Shown here in pieces: positions 8,228 to 16,911 of a DNA stretch of 58,939 nucleotides. Under the pieces are notes generated by a model. It searched no databases. It was given only the letters and a program-made list of their open reading frames with translations, and was not told where the DNA came from. Source of the DNA: Candidatus Thiovulum imperiosus (lineage in GTDB: Bacteria; Campylobacterota; Campylobacteria; Campylobacterales; Thiovulaceae); assembly GCA_024281175.1 (NCBI GenBank), contig JAMJTW010000009.1, forward strand, positions 1 to 58,939. The letters run 5' to 3'. The stretch's first letter is position 1; each line of letters begins with the position of its first letter. A program made the position numbers and the translations under genes.

Positions 8228-9199
8228 CTAATAATTTTTGACTACTAAATGGGTAATTCTCTTCTCATTTCGATTTTTAAAAGAGACTTGATACTTTTTC
8301 TCAAAACTAGAAACTTTGAAATCTTTATAGAGGTTCGAAACAAAATCTGTGTTTCCAATTACCATAAGCCATTTTGCTGGTGTCTCTTTTAGAAAGTTTT
8401 GAAGTTCCAGATGCTTCTCTTTTCCAAAACTGTTTTGGGCGTAAGTTGAAAAGTCGGAGTCATATGGAGGGTCTAGGAATATGAAATCCTCTTTTTCAGG
8501 TTTCCACTTTTGAAAAAAGTCTAAGAAATCTAAATTCTCGATTTGAGTGGTCTCCAAGTGTTCCAGAAGTCTTGGAGTTCTGAAGTATTCCAACTTCTTT
8601 TCCAAATCTTTTCTGTTGTATCCAATTCCACCGTAGGGAACATTGAACTCTCCAGATTTGTTGTATCGAAACATTCCACTATAAGCATAATTTCTTATGA
8701 AGAAGAAGAGCGATGAGGTAGATTTTTCGTTGTATTTTTTCCGCAATTTTAAATAGAAATTCGCTTTTAACCCAGATTCAATATTGTCCAAAATATTGGA
8801 ATCTGGAAGTTTTCCTTTTTGAGATTCCAGTTTTCGAACTCTACCTATCTTTTCAGAAATTTCTGGAAAAGGGTCTCCACTTTTGTATCTTTGGAGAAAC
8901 TCTTCACTATTCTCTTGAACCTCATCGCCAATATTTTTCCACTCTGTCGCAAATTGTGAAACTTCAGAAAAGAAAACTCTATTTCCACTTTTTATATCTC
9001 GATACAAATCTATCAGCTCATGAGATTTATCATTTATATACTTCTCTCCATTTACAGAGAAGAAAACTGCTCCACCTCCAATAAAAGGTTCAAAATATCT
9101 TTTGAATTCTGGAATTTCTGGAAGAATATATTTTAGCTCTCTCTCTTTTCCTCCGGGCCATTTTAAGAGTGGAGAGAGTCGGGGGTTTAGAAGAGTCAT
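8228..9199 (-). CDS. Dam-family adenine-N6 DNA methyltransferase (D12 class)
   Basis: It transfers a methyl group from S-adenosylmethionine to adenine in DNA. N-terminal LKWPGGK and FEPFIGGGAVFF (motif I) and the catalytic DPPYDSDFSTY (motif IV) are arranged as in the Dam/DpnM alpha group. At 323 residues it is slightly longer than typical Dam. Its start overlaps the stop of the KAP NTPase gene as ATGA, implying translational coupling, and MutS7 follows 33 bases downstream. The target may be GATC, as in the family, but that is not shown. No restriction endonuclease gene is adjacent. Confidence 0.9.
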   Translation of the reverse strand: MTLLNPRLSPLLKWPGGKERELKYILPEIPEFKRYFEPFIGGGAVFFSVNGEKYINDKSHELIDLYRDIKSGNRVFFSEVSQFATEWKNIGDEVQENSEEFLQRYKSGDPFPEISEKIGRVRKLESQKGKLPDSNILDNIESGLKANFYLKLRKKYNEKSTSSLFFFIRNYAYSGMFRYNKSGEFNVPYGGIGYNRKDLEKKLEYFRTPRLLEHLETTQIENLDFLDFFQKWKPEKEDFIFLDPPYDSDFSTYAQNSFGKEKHLELQNFLKETPAKWLMVIGNTDFVSNLYKDFKVSSFEKKYQVSFKNRNEKRITHLVVKNY

Positions 9200-10995
9200 T
9201 TTTCTAACTTTTCGATGACTTTTTCTACTTGTTCTTTGAGAAGATTTAGATTGTATTTTTTGATATATTTTGAAGAGTCTAAGTTTTCCAACTCTGCTTC
9301 TAAAAGAGGGAGGAGATTTTGCCAGAAAGGGAGTTCTTCCGAAAAATCTTCGTAAAATCTTTTGTATCTATTTTTAATTATATGATAGAAAAGAAATAAG
9401 GTTTTATTGTTACTGCTTTTTATTTTTGAAAACAGAGTATTTGCATCTATTTCTAAGAAGAGTGGAATATGTTCATGCTCTTTAAATATTTTTTCAAAGT
9501 TATCCGAAGAGAAATTATTTACAAAATTCTCTTTTGTTTCCTGTTTTAACAAGTTATACAAAGTAGTTTCGTAGTCATCTACATATTCATAAATTTCTTG
9601 AAACTTTTCATTTTGGAATTTTCCTGAATATAAAGTGTGCTTATGTTCTTTTGATTTAAACTCTTCTTTATGGTCTTTAATTCCAATATCAGTAGATTTT
9701 ATTGCAATTTCAACTATCTCATCTTGGGATTTTTTTGAATAAATATTTGATTTAGAAAGTTCTAATAAAACATCAGACACAACTAAAATTGGCATATAAG
9801 TTGTATATTCAAAGTTTTCAAATTTTTCTGAAACCTCTTTTAGAACTTCGTTAAACTCTTCTTCTTCAAGAAATGGAAAAGAGTAACCCAGTTTTTCCCA
9901 ACTCTTCTGTTCTGAAAAATAGCGAGTGCCACTAATATAGTTAGAAGCTATCTCTTTTGTGAGTCCATTTAACAAGAAAGATTTGATGATTCCATAAAAT
10001 TCATTATTAAAAATGTGTCTTGCAAATTTTCGAAGCCTATCTTCTTGTTTTTGAAGTTTGGCAATTTGCTCTTTTTCAGATTCTGTAAGCTCTTTTTTTT
10101 CTGATTCTATTTCTTGAGATGTATTTTTTATGTTAAGTTGAATTAAATAACTATGCTGACCTATATCTTCTATCTTTAAATTTCCACTCTTAATTTCAAT
10201 AGAGTAAATAAAAAATTCAAAAATAATAATTTTTAAAAACTCTCTATTTTCCAAAAATCTATCTTCAATAAGTTCGTAAAACTCTTCAAAGTCCATAATA
10301 GCTTGTCGAACATGTCGAAGATTTTTGTAATCAGCTTTTTGAAAAACCTCTTGCATAGTCTCAAAATTATCTTTTAAAACTTCTTTTGATTTTGGAGCAA
10401 CTTCCAGAAAGTGTTCAAAAGCACTTTTCAAATCTTGTTCAATTTCAACAGTTTTTCCGATAACTTTCTCTTTAAATTTTAAATACTCCTCTTCCTCTTC
10501 TAATTTGCTCTCATCAGCAAGAATTACAACTTTAAATTTTGAGATTTCAACAAGAGAGTTTATATAACCTAGAACTTCAATAAGTTCTATTTTTGTTCTT
10601 TCAAGGTCATCGAAAATAAAAACTAAATTATCTTTCTCTTTGAAATTAAAGAACTTGGATTCATCTGAATTAAACGAAGCCTTAAAATCATCTGTTTTAA
10701 TACCAAACTTAGCAGAACTCTTTAAAATATTTGTTCCAAGTTTGACATATTTGTTTCCAAAAACTGGATAGAGATTGGTAAAAACCTCATCATCAATTTC
10801 TGAACTATTTTTCATTCCAAAAAGAGAAATTCTTATAAATTTCTTTTCTATATTTTTTTTATCTTCTAAAAACTTATCAATAAAATAAGTTTTTCCACTT
10901 CCCCATTTTCCAGTTAAAAGCACGGCATACTCTGGAGGTATCTCCAAATTCACATATCTATCTAAAACTTTTCTAACTTTCTGATTTTTTTCCAT
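9196..10995 (-). CDS. KAP-type P-loop NTPase
   Basis: A 599-residue protein with an N-terminal P-loop GKWGSGKT (29-36) and Walker B LVFIFDDLER (124-133), followed by FKVVILADESKLE, as in KAP/STAND-like NTPases. The C-terminal 350 residues are charged and helix-rich with no domain I recognise and no membrane segment. The gene overlaps the C5 methyltransferase by 23 bases and the Dam gene by 4, so the three are one translational unit. KAP NTPases often occur in phage-defence loci. Its role here, perhaps sensing DNA or acting as a switch, is inference. Confidence 0.8.
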   Translation of the reverse strand: MEKNQKVRKVLDRYVNLEIPPEYAVLLTGKWGSGKTYFIDKFLEDKKNIEKKFIRISLFGMKNSSEIDDEVFTNLYPVFGNKYVKLGTNILKSSAKFGIKTDDFKASFNSDESKFFNFKEKDNLVFIFDDLERTKIELIEVLGYINSLVEISKFKVVILADESKLEEEEEYLKFKEKVIGKTVEIEQDLKSAFEHFLEVAPKSKEVLKDNFETMQEVFQKADYKNLRHVRQAIMDFEEFYELIEDRFLENREFLKIIIFEFFIYSIEIKSGNLKIEDIGQHSYLIQLNIKNTSQEIESEKKELTESEKEQIAKLQKQEDRLRKFARHIFNNEFYGIIKSFLLNGLTKEIASNYISGTRYFSEQKSWEKLGYSFPFLEEEEFNEVLKEVSEKFENFEYTTYMPILVVSDVLLELSKSNIYSKKSQDEIVEIAIKSTDIGIKDHKEEFKSKEHKHTLYSGKFQNEKFQEIYEYVDDYETTLYNLLKQETKENFVNNFSSDNFEKIFKEHEHIPLFLEIDANTLFSKIKSSNNKTLFLFYHIIKNRYKRFYEDFSEELPFWQNLLPLLEAELENLDSSKYIKKYNLNLLKEQVEKVIEKLEK

Positions 10996-11920
10996 CTAAA
11001 ACCTCCATCATATTTTTTGCAATTTCTCGTACAACAGAAACAGGAACAGCATTTCCAAACTGTTTATAGAGTTGAACATCACTCAATCCATTTTCTCTTG
11101 CTTTTTCTACAAAATCTTTTGGAAAACCTTGAAGTTGTGATGCCTCGTAAGGAGTAAGTTTTCTTGGATTTTTTCCCTTTTGCTCTATCAAAATCTCAGA
11201 ACCATCTTTATAATATCTTGCTGAAATTGTGTTGGTGTAAGGTGAATTAGAGTTGAAAAGACCATATCCAAAACCATTCCCTTTTTTCTTATGTTCAGCT
11301 TTTCGTCTTTGATGTCCAGCCCAAAGTTTGTCTGAAATGGTATATTTCTCATCTGGACTCTCTTCTAAGATATTGCCCAATTTCGTCTCCTTTTGCTCCC
11401 CTACTGGAAATTGGAATTGGAAACTTTTCTCAAAATCTAAAAATCCAACAATAAAAATTCTCTCTCTGTTTTGCGGAAGTCCAAAGTCTCTAGCTTTCAG
11501 AACTTCACTTTTAAAGTGGTATCCAAGTTTTGAAAGATTTTCAGAGATTATTTTAAAAGTCCTTCCCTTATCATGACCTCTTAAACCTTTGACATTTTCT
11601 AAAAGAAAGGCTTTTGGTTTTTTCGCTTTTAAAATTGCTTCTATATTAAAAAATAGAGTTCCACGAGTATCAGCAAAACCCTCTTTTTTCCCAGCTTGCG
11701 AAAAGGGCTGACAGGGAAAACCTGCCAAAAGAATGTCATGGTCTGGAATATCTTCTGGATTTGCTTTTGTAATATCTCCAAAAGGAGTTTCTCCAAAATA
11801 GGAAAAGTAGGTTTTTTGAGCGAATTTATCAATCTCAGAAGAGAAAACAGCTTCTAAACCAAGTTCATCAAAAGCTATTCGTAATCCTCCAGCTCCTGCA
11901 AATAAATCTATAAATTTCAT
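10973..11920 (-). CDS. DNA (cytosine-5-)-methyltransferase
   Basis: All key motifs of a C5 methyltransferase are present in a 315-residue protein: motif I DLFAGAGGLRIAF, motif II SSEID, catalytic motif IV GFPCQPFSQAG, motif VI ENVKGL, motif VIII QNRERIFIVGF and motif X QFGNAVPVSVVREIA. It should therefore be active. The target-recognition region lies between motifs VIII and X (about 185-255), and its specificity is unknown. It is the first gene of the four-gene minus-strand operon, and its promoter is in the 72-bp divergent gap facing the dCMP deaminase gene. Confidence 0.93.
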   Translation of the reverse strand: MKFIDLFAGAGGLRIAFDELGLEAVFSSEIDKFAQKTYFSYFGETPFGDITKANPEDIPDHDILLAGFPCQPFSQAGKKEGFADTRGTLFFNIEAILKAKKPKAFLLENVKGLRGHDKGRTFKIISENLSKLGYHFKSEVLKARDFGLPQNRERIFIVGFLDFEKSFQFQFPVGEQKETKLGNILEESPDEKYTISDKLWAGHQRRKAEHKKKGNGFGYGLFNSNSPYTNTISARYYKDGSEILIEQKGKNPRKLTPYEASQLQGFPKDFVEKARENGLSDVQLYKQFGNAVPVSVVREIAKNMMEVLDGKKSES

Positions 11921-11992
11921 TTTTTAATTCTAGCTAATAAGTTTGTCTGGAAATTGAACTATATAATTTCCTCTTTAAGAGAAGGTATTGTT

Positions 11993-12499
11993 TTGATAAG
12001 TATAGAAGATAAAAAGAGAAGATACGACAATCTCTTTATGGAGTCAGCAGAACTTTCAGCAAAAATGAGTTTCTGTAAAAGATTACAAGTTGGTGCTGTT
12101 CTTGTGAAAGAGAATAGAATTCTTGCAAATGCGTGGAATGGGACAATTAGTGGTCTTGATAATAGCTGTGAAGAGATAAGTTGGAGATGTAAATTTTGTG
12201 GTTTTAGTAGTGCAGAGAAGTTTGAAAAGTGTCCAAATTGTTCTCTGGAATTTGTTGAGGAAGTTCAAAAAACATCTGAATTTGTTCTACATGCTGAACA
12301 GAATATCTTAACATTTTCCGCAAAAGTTGGCATTTCAACAGATGGTTGCACTCTTTATGTAACTCACTCTCCTTGTAAAATGTGTGCAAAAATGGTTGCT
12401 CAATCTGGAATTAGTAGGGTTGTATATAAAAAAGAGTATCGAGATTTAGATGGTATAGATTTTCTAAAAAGAGTTGGCGTAGAAGTGGAGAAGTTTTAG
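11993..12499 (+). CDS. dCMP deaminase family protein (ComEB-like)
   Basis: A zinc-dependent deaminase predicted to turn dCMP into dUMP for dTMP synthesis. The catalytic HAEQN and PCKMC motifs are present, and an extra zinc-ribbon-like insert CKFCGF...CPNC sits between strands, as in the ComEB type. I chose the TTG at 11993 because AGAAGG lies seven bases before it; a TTG at 11954 would add 13 residues without a ribosome binding site. It is divergent from the methyltransferase operon, so a link with DNA modification is possible, but housekeeping use is more likely. Confidence 0.85.
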   Translation: MISIEDKKRRYDNLFMESAELSAKMSFCKRLQVGAVLVKENRILANAWNGTISGLDNSCEEISWRCKFCGFSSAEKFEKCPNCSLEFVEEVQKTSEFVLHAEQNILTFSAKVGISTDGCTLYVTHSPCKMCAKMVAQSGISRVVYKKEYRDLDGIDFLKRVGVEVEKF

Positions 12500-12541
12500 G
12501 TTCTGATAGAGTTTTTAAAAAGAGTGAGTTACAAACTTTGT

Positions 12542-12571
12542 GAAGAACTCCGCCATAAAGAGCGGAGCTTC
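12542..12571. terminator. Hairpin between convergent genes
   Basis: GAAG..CTCCGC (12542-12553) pairs with GCGGAGCTTC (12562-12571) around an 8-base loop. It sits between the 3' ends of the dCMP deaminase gene and the full-length hicB reading frame, so it could stop transcripts from both. There is no long T-run on either side, so its efficiency as an intrinsic terminator is doubtful. Confidence 0.4.
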
Positions 12572-12937
12572 CTAAAATATTGAAATTGTTTTTTGTTGTA
12601 AAGAGTCTATTTTTTCCTCAATTGCTTCTATACAAAATTGATTTAAACTTTTCTTCAATACAGAGGCGTAATTCTAGGCCTTTTCATGAAGACCTCTTCC
12701 TAATCTTAATGCAAATTTTCCGCTAAAACTCTTTTGAGGTTCAACTCTAAGTTCTTTGCAATCCTCTAAATATTCATCAATTGCTTCTTTAAAGTTTATC
12801 TCTAAATCCTTGGCATTATCTACTTCAAAAGTTATCAATCCATCTATTCCCTCTACTTTTCCAAAGAAACATCTGTCTTCGTGGGAATAGTGCAAAGAGG
12901 CGATAAAGCCTTTATATTCAATAATATCGTTATTCAT
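12572..12937 (-). pseudogene. HicB-family antitoxin gene interrupted by an in-frame TAG
   Basis: The intact part (12674-12937) encodes 87 residues of a HicB fold (EYKGFIASLHYSHEDRCFFGKV, FKEAIDEYLEDCKE, SGKFALRLGRGLHEKA). The usual C-terminal DNA-binding helix is missing at that stop, but the same frame continues for 33 codons (NYASVLKKSLNQFCIEAIEE...) to a TAG at 12572. That tail is what HicB proteins carry after LHEKA. A single codon change therefore explains the break, unless the stop is read through. No hicA toxin gene is next to it, so it is a solitary antitoxin relic or a regulator. Confidence 0.75.
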
Positions 12938-12977
12938 TTAATACTTTTTCCTTTATCAGTATTATAATTGTAAAAAA

Positions 12978-13135
12978 GAGGGAGTGACCAAATAGCTGTT
13001 TTTGTAACCTCGACTGGAGCATAATGGAGGGGTCTCTTTTCCAAGATTTCTCGATAAACTTGAAATGACAATAGTTTTAAGTTCTTACCAGAATTGAGCT
13101 TCTGAGAGATGAAAATCTTCTATTTGGTTAGTTTC
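12978..13135. mobile_element. MITE-like palindromic element, divergent copy
   Basis: The left end GAGGGAGTGACCAAATAG and right end CTATTTGGTTAGTTTC match the terminal inverted repeats of the family, while the interior has largely lost the hairpin arms (only CCAAGATTTCTCGATAAACTTG and GAAATGACA remain). It fills the gap between hicB and the glycosyltransferase gene, so it probably carries or displaces their promoters. Confidence 0.55.
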
Positions 13136-13151
13136 TAAAAAAGAGATTTGT

Positions 13152-14030
13152 TTGAAAGTTAGTGGATTTACATTTATTAGAAATGGAGAGATTTTAGGTT
13201 ATCCATTTGTTGAGAGTATAAAATCAATTCTTCCAATTGTTGATGAGTTTGTTGTAAATGTTGGGCGTAGTGAAGATGATACTTTAAAGAGAATTCAAGA
13301 GATTGGAGACCCAAAAATACGAATTATTGAGTCTGAGTGGAATGAGAACATTAGAAATGATTACTCTATTGGAGGTTTTGTTTATGGTCAGCAGAAATCG
13401 ATAGCACTCTTTAATACAACAGGAGATTGGGCATTTTATCTCGAGGGTGATGAGATAATTCATGAAGATGATTTAGAAAAAATTCGAGAGACAATGGAGA
13501 AGTATAAAGATGATGATAGAGTTGAGGCACTCCATTTTGACTATATCCACTTCTACGGAAATAAGAGAACTTATTTAGAGTCTCCAGGGTGGTATCGAAC
13601 TGCACCAAGAATTATAAAAACCACAATTCCAGTTTGGGCTCCAAAAGGTCTCTATTTTGTTGTGATAGAGGACTATAAGGGAGGAAGATATCCAAAAGCT
13701 TTACCGAGTGGAGGACGGGTTTTTCACTATGGATATGTTCGAAACGAAGAGCAGATGCAACAGAAATTCGACAGAGTTGAGAAGTATTGGAGTAATAAAA
13801 AGAAAGAGTTCAATTATGGAGATATAGACCCTACTATACTTCGAGAGTTTAAGGGAACTCACCCAAAAGTGGTAGAAAACTATTTTCCAGAAGCAGATGA
13901 GGTTTTCAAATCAAATCCAGAATATGTTCCAACTAAAAAAGAGGTGAAAAGACGGTGGAAAGCGAAACTTGAGAAACTTTTTGGTGGAGTAGATTTGAGT
14001 CGAAAATTTTATACAAAGGCGGAAGTTTGA
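13152..14030 (+). CDS. Glycosyltransferase family 2-like protein
   Basis: The N-terminal 140 residues fit a GT-A fold: VSGFTFIRNGEILGYPF, VVNVGRSEDDTLKRIQEIGD and the metal-binding-type FYLEGDEIIHEDDL in place of DxD. The C-terminal part (PGWYRTAPRIIK, RVFHYGYVRNEEQM) is typical of a family of uncharacterised glycosyltransferases. No membrane segment is seen, so it should act in the cytosol on an activated sugar. The TTG start follows AAGAGA. The stop overlaps the ribA start by four bases. The substrate is unknown. Confidence 0.7.
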   Translation: MKVSGFTFIRNGEILGYPFVESIKSILPIVDEFVVNVGRSEDDTLKRIQEIGDPKIRIIESEWNENIRNDYSIGGFVYGQQKSIALFNTTGDWAFYLEGDEIIHEDDLEKIRETMEKYKDDDRVEALHFDYIHFYGNKRTYLESPGWYRTAPRIIKTTIPVWAPKGLYFVVIEDYKGGRYPKALPSGGRVFHYGYVRNEEQMQQKFDRVEKYWSNKKKEFNYGDIDPTILREFKGTHPKVVENYFPEADEVFKSNPEYVPTKKEVKRRWKAKLEKLFGGVDLSRKFYTKAEV

Positions 14031-14596
14031 AATTTTCAAAAATAGGAATTTCAGAAGAGGCAAAATTACCTTCTAAATTTGGAGATTTCAAAATTCGAGC
14101 TTTTAAAGAGGATTTCAAAGAGCATTTAGCAATATACACCTCATCACTACCTGAAGTTCCTCTTGTAAGAATTCATTCAGAGTGTTTAACTGGAGATGCT
14201 CTTGGAAGTCTAAAGTGTGATTGTGGCAACCAACTTGAGTATGCTCTAAATTCTATTTCCAAAGAGGGTGGTCTTGTGATATATCTTCGACAAGAGGGTA
14301 GAAATATTGGACTTTTAAATAAAGTAAACGCCTACTCTCTTCAAGATAGAGGCTTAAATACAATTGAAGCAAATCACCAACTCGGTTTTGAAGCTGATGA
14401 GCGAAGTTACGAAGTTGCTGACTATATCTTAAAATATTTTGAAATTTCTAAAATTAGACTCTTAACAAATAATCCTGAAAAGATGAAAAAAGTAGAAGTT
14501 GAAATTGTAGAGAGAGTACCAATTCTTATGGAAAGCAATGATTTTAATAGAGAGTATCTTCAAATTAAAAGAGATGAAATGGGGCATCTAATTTAA
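14027..14596 (+). CDS. ribA: GTP cyclohydrolase II
   Basis: It opens GTP to the first pyrimidine intermediate of riboflavin synthesis. The zinc site SECLTGDALGSLKCDCGNQ (three Cys), the catalytic YLRQEGRNIGLLNK and the GTP-binding LTNNPEK are present. At 189 residues it is the stand-alone form without a RibB domain. The TTG start overlaps the stop of the glycosyltransferase gene (TTGA), indicating coupling. Among the enzymes of riboflavin synthesis only this one lies in the window. Confidence 0.92.
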   Translation: MKFSKIGISEEAKLPSKFGDFKIRAFKEDFKEHLAIYTSSLPEVPLVRIHSECLTGDALGSLKCDCGNQLEYALNSISKEGGLVIYLRQEGRNIGLLNKVNAYSLQDRGLNTIEANHQLGFEADERSYEVADYILKYFEISKIRLLTNNPEKMKKVEVEIVERVPILMESNDFNREYLQIKRDEMGHLI

Positions 14597-14601
14597 ATTT
14601 T

Positions 14602-14619
14602 TCGGAACTGAAGTTCCGA
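14602..14619. terminator. Bidirectional hairpin between ribA and murI
   Basis: TCGGAACT (14602-14609) and AGTTCCGA (14612-14619) form an 8-bp stem. It lies in the 30-bp gap between the convergent ribA and murI stop codons and is preceded by ATTTTT, which reads as a U-rich tail on the minus strand for murI transcripts. Confidence 0.6.
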
Positions 14620-14626
14620 CTCCAAT

Positions 14627-15367
14627 TTATAAATCCAACCATCTTTTAGCTACATCTTTTAAAAAATCTGGATTTTCAGAAGCAAAAAATGATATTGCTG
14701 TTTCAACTTTTTTTGATAAAGAGAACTCTTTTTTCAAATATTCTAAAATAGCATCTCCAGAGTGGATTAGATTTGGTCTATTTGGAAAGAAATCAGATAT
14801 CTTTTCACCAATAAGAGGAAAATGGGTGCATCCTAAAACTATGTGATTTGGAATTTCTACTTTTTCAAGATAGTATCTTATAGCAATTTCAAGAAGTTCT
14901 CCATTAAATATTCCCTCTTCAACAATAGGAACAAATAGTCCTGTTGCAACTCCTGTAATATTTGAATATCCCATATTTAAAAGGGCATCTTGATACGCTT
15001 CACTTTTTATTGTCGCTCTAGTTCCAATTACAAGAATTGGCTCATTTTTATCTATATTCTGATTTTGAATTGCAAGAATTCCAGACTCTATGACGCCAAC
15101 AATTGGAAAATCTGCCTCTTCTCTCATCTTTTCAAGAGCATAAGCACTAACAGTATTACAAGCTACAACAAGTAAATCTATATTAAAATTTCTAAAAAAC
15201 TCAACAGCTTCAAGAGAGTAACGAATAATAGTATGTTTATCTCTGCTTCCATAAGGTACTCTTGCTGTATCTCCAAAATAGATAATCTCTCTAAAAAGAG
15301 AGCTTTTGAGCAGAGATTTTGTTACAGTTAATCCACCAATACCGCTATCAAAAACACCTATATTCAC
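14627..15367 (-). CDS. murI: Glutamate racemase
   Basis: It makes D-glutamate for peptidoglycan. Both catalytic cysteines are in their motifs, VVACNTVSAYALEKM and HIVLGCTHFPLIGEK, and the N-terminus GVFDSGIGGLTVTK is diagnostic. At 246 residues it is near the usual 250-265. The start overlaps the stop of the PAS-domain gene by four bases, so the two are co-transcribed. Confidence 0.95.
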   Translation of the reverse strand: MNIGVFDSGIGGLTVTKSLLKSSLFREIIYFGDTARVPYGSRDKHTIIRYSLEAVEFFRNFNIDLLVVACNTVSAYALEKMREEADFPIVGVIESGILAIQNQNIDKNEPILVIGTRATIKSEAYQDALLNMGYSNITGVATGLFVPIVEEGIFNGELLEIAIRYYLEKVEIPNHIVLGCTHFPLIGEKISDFFPNRPNLIHSGDAILEYLKKEFSLSKKVETAISFFASENPDFLKDVAKRWLDL

Positions 15368-15945
15368 AGAGTATTGTATTGAAGTCTAAAAATCAACTCT
15401 TCATAAGAGAGTTTAAACTGCTTTAAAGTATCGATAAGAACAGTACTACTTTCATGAATTCCTCCAAAACTCTCAGAAGATTTCATCTTCTTATAAAGAC
15501 CTTCTACAATATTAAGTGCATCTCTATTTGGAACTCTTCTTGTGGAGTGATATCCAATAATATTTTGCTGTCTATCAAATGATGGAGTTACATTTGCAAA
15601 TACCCAGTAATAAGTACCATCTTTTGATAGATTTTTAACATAAGCATTAACCTCTCTACCTGTTACAATTGTTTCCCAAAGAAGTTTAAAAACAGCTTTT
15701 GGCATATCAGGGTGTCTAACAATACTATGAGGCTGTCCTAAATACTCATCTTCAATATATCCAGCCATTTTTGTAAAAACTTCATTACCATAAGTTATAT
15801 TGCCTCTTGTATCTGTTTTTGATACAATCAGTTCACTAGTAGAAAAAAACTTCTCTACATTTATCGGCTTAGGTTTCCAAATCTTCTTCTTCCCTCTTTT
15901 TATAGAAAGCAAATCAACTGTTTTATTTTTCGAAACTTCAAACAT
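15364..15945 (-). CDS. PAS-domain redox sensor (CetB/Aer-like)
   Basis: Residues 25-145 form an Aer-type PAS domain: SKTDTRGNITYGNEVF, GYIEDEYLGQPHSIVRHPDMP, then KDGTYYWVFANVTPSFD, the FAD-binding type. A short helical C-terminus follows and there is no HAMP or methyl-accepting domain, as in the CetB half of the split Campylobacter energy-taxis receptor. It would pass a redox signal to a separate membrane partner, not seen nearby. It is coupled to murI by a four-base overlap. Confidence 0.78.
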   Translation of the reverse strand: MFEVSKNKTVDLLSIKRGKKKIWKPKPINVEKFFSTSELIVSKTDTRGNITYGNEVFTKMAGYIEDEYLGQPHSIVRHPDMPKAVFKLLWETIVTGREVNAYVKNLSKDGTYYWVFANVTPSFDRQQNIIGYHSTRRVPNRDALNIVEGLYKKMKSSESFGGIHESSTVLIDTLKQFKLSYEELIFRLQYNTL

Positions 15946-16029
15946 AAATTATCTCTTTTACAAAGTTAAATTTTTTAATATTAAAGAAAGAATGCTTAGA
16001 GACACTTAAAAACTGAAATTGAGAAATTT

Positions 16030-16069
16030 ATAAACTGGAAGTGATTGGGAAATAGGAATTTCTGGAAAG
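16030..16069 (+). repeat. Remnant 3' end of a further tandem KilA-N copy
   Basis: The words AAACTGGAAGTGATTGG and GGAATTTCTGGAAAG upstream of the first KilA-N gene match the 3' coding end (LEVIG) and downstream spacer of the three complete copies. The tandem array therefore once began at least one unit earlier, and the older copy was removed up to its last codons. Confidence 0.65.
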
Positions 16070-16112
16070 TGCCTTTTGGATATAATTTTTTTGAGAAAAA
16101 TAACAAAAGGCA
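16070..16112 (+). promoter_or_regulatory. Promoter with inverted-repeat operator, KilA-N copy 1
   Basis: TGCCTTTTG (16070-16078) and CAAAAGGCA (16104-16112) are perfect inverted repeats that bracket a TATAAT -10 box at 16081-16086. The layout suggests a dimeric repressor site covering the promoter, probably autoregulation. In RNA the arms could also form a hairpin only if transcription began upstream. Confidence 0.65.
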
Positions 16113-16126
16113 TTCGGAATTTTACC

Positions 16127-16897
16127 ATGAATACTGACCAAAAAATGACAATCAAAATTGGCAACTTTGGAACTCTCCAAATCGGACACCTTTCAAAAAT
16201 GGGAAAAGTCTCTCAAGTTGTTGAAATGGGAAATCAACATCGTGAAAGAAAAGAGTTAGCTTCTCTTTCACTTGATACTCTTTTGAAACGACAAGATTTT
16301 TGGGAATTTGTAGTTTCAAGAAATGCTCAAATTCTTTCAAAAATAAATTCCGCTGATTCAGCGGATTTAAAATCAGAACCAATTCAATCCGACTATTCCA
16401 TGATTTTAGACAACAAAGATTTAGCTGGTCAAATCAAATACAACGAACTCATGAAACAATTTCCAAACTTAATCAAATCTAAAAGAGGAAGAAATGGAGG
16501 AACTTGGGCAGAACTCTATATTTTGCTGAAAATTGCTTCAATGCTTGACAAAGATTTAGAAGTTAGAATTTACAAAGTTTTTATCGAAGATAAAATTTTG
16601 CTTTGGAGAGATTTGGGAGGAGATTTTTTCAAAGAGCTTAACAAACTGATTGACACTCTTTCTGATACAAAAGAAAAAAACAACACTGGTAATTATGTTT
16701 CGATGGCTACAAAAGTTCGTACAAAATTGAAAATTCTTGATACAAAAGGCTACAACCAAAAAGAGCATGATTCATTCGTTCAGGAAAATCGTGCGGAATG
16801 GTTAAAAACTTTGAGTTTTGCAATTTCTATTGGTTGGATAAAAACATTTGAAGAATTGACAAATTCTCTTGAAAAATTAGAAGTGATTGGAAAATAA
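16127..16897 (+). CDS. KilA-N-type DNA-binding protein, tandem copy 1
   Basis: A 256-residue protein with a KilA-N-like segment at about 105-165 (KYNELMKQFPNLIKSKRGRN, then GGTWAELYILLKIASMLDKD), the module of phage and accessory DNA-binding proteins. The N-terminal 40 residues and the C-terminal half are almost the same as in copies 2 and 3, but residues 40-100 differ strongly. The ATG at 16127 follows the conserved promoter and operator. It is the first of three genes leading into the helicase gene. The function is unknown; DNA binding is inferred from the domain. Confidence 0.7.
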   Translation: MNTDQKMTIKIGNFGTLQIGHLSKMGKVSQVVEMGNQHRERKELASLSLDTLLKRQDFWEFVVSRNAQILSKINSADSADLKSEPIQSDYSMILDNKDLAGQIKYNELMKQFPNLIKSKRGRNGGTWAELYILLKIASMLDKDLEVRIYKVFIEDKILLWRDLGGDFFKELNKLIDTLSDTKEKNNTGNYVSMATKVRTKLKILDTKGYNQKEHDSFVQENRAEWLKTLSFAISIGWIKTFEELTNSLEKLEVIGK

Positions 16898-16911
16898 GAA
16901 TTTCTGGAAAG

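Noticed and set aside
9196-10995. KAP NTPase as a restriction endonuclease subunit
   Set aside because: I see no nuclease motif (PD-(D/E)XK, HNH or GIY-YIG) in the protein, so I kept it as an NTPase only.
11954-11992. Longer N-terminus for the dCMP deaminase
   Set aside because: The earlier TTG has no ribosome binding site, and the added residues do not match the family; the TTG at 11993 has AGAAGG upstream.
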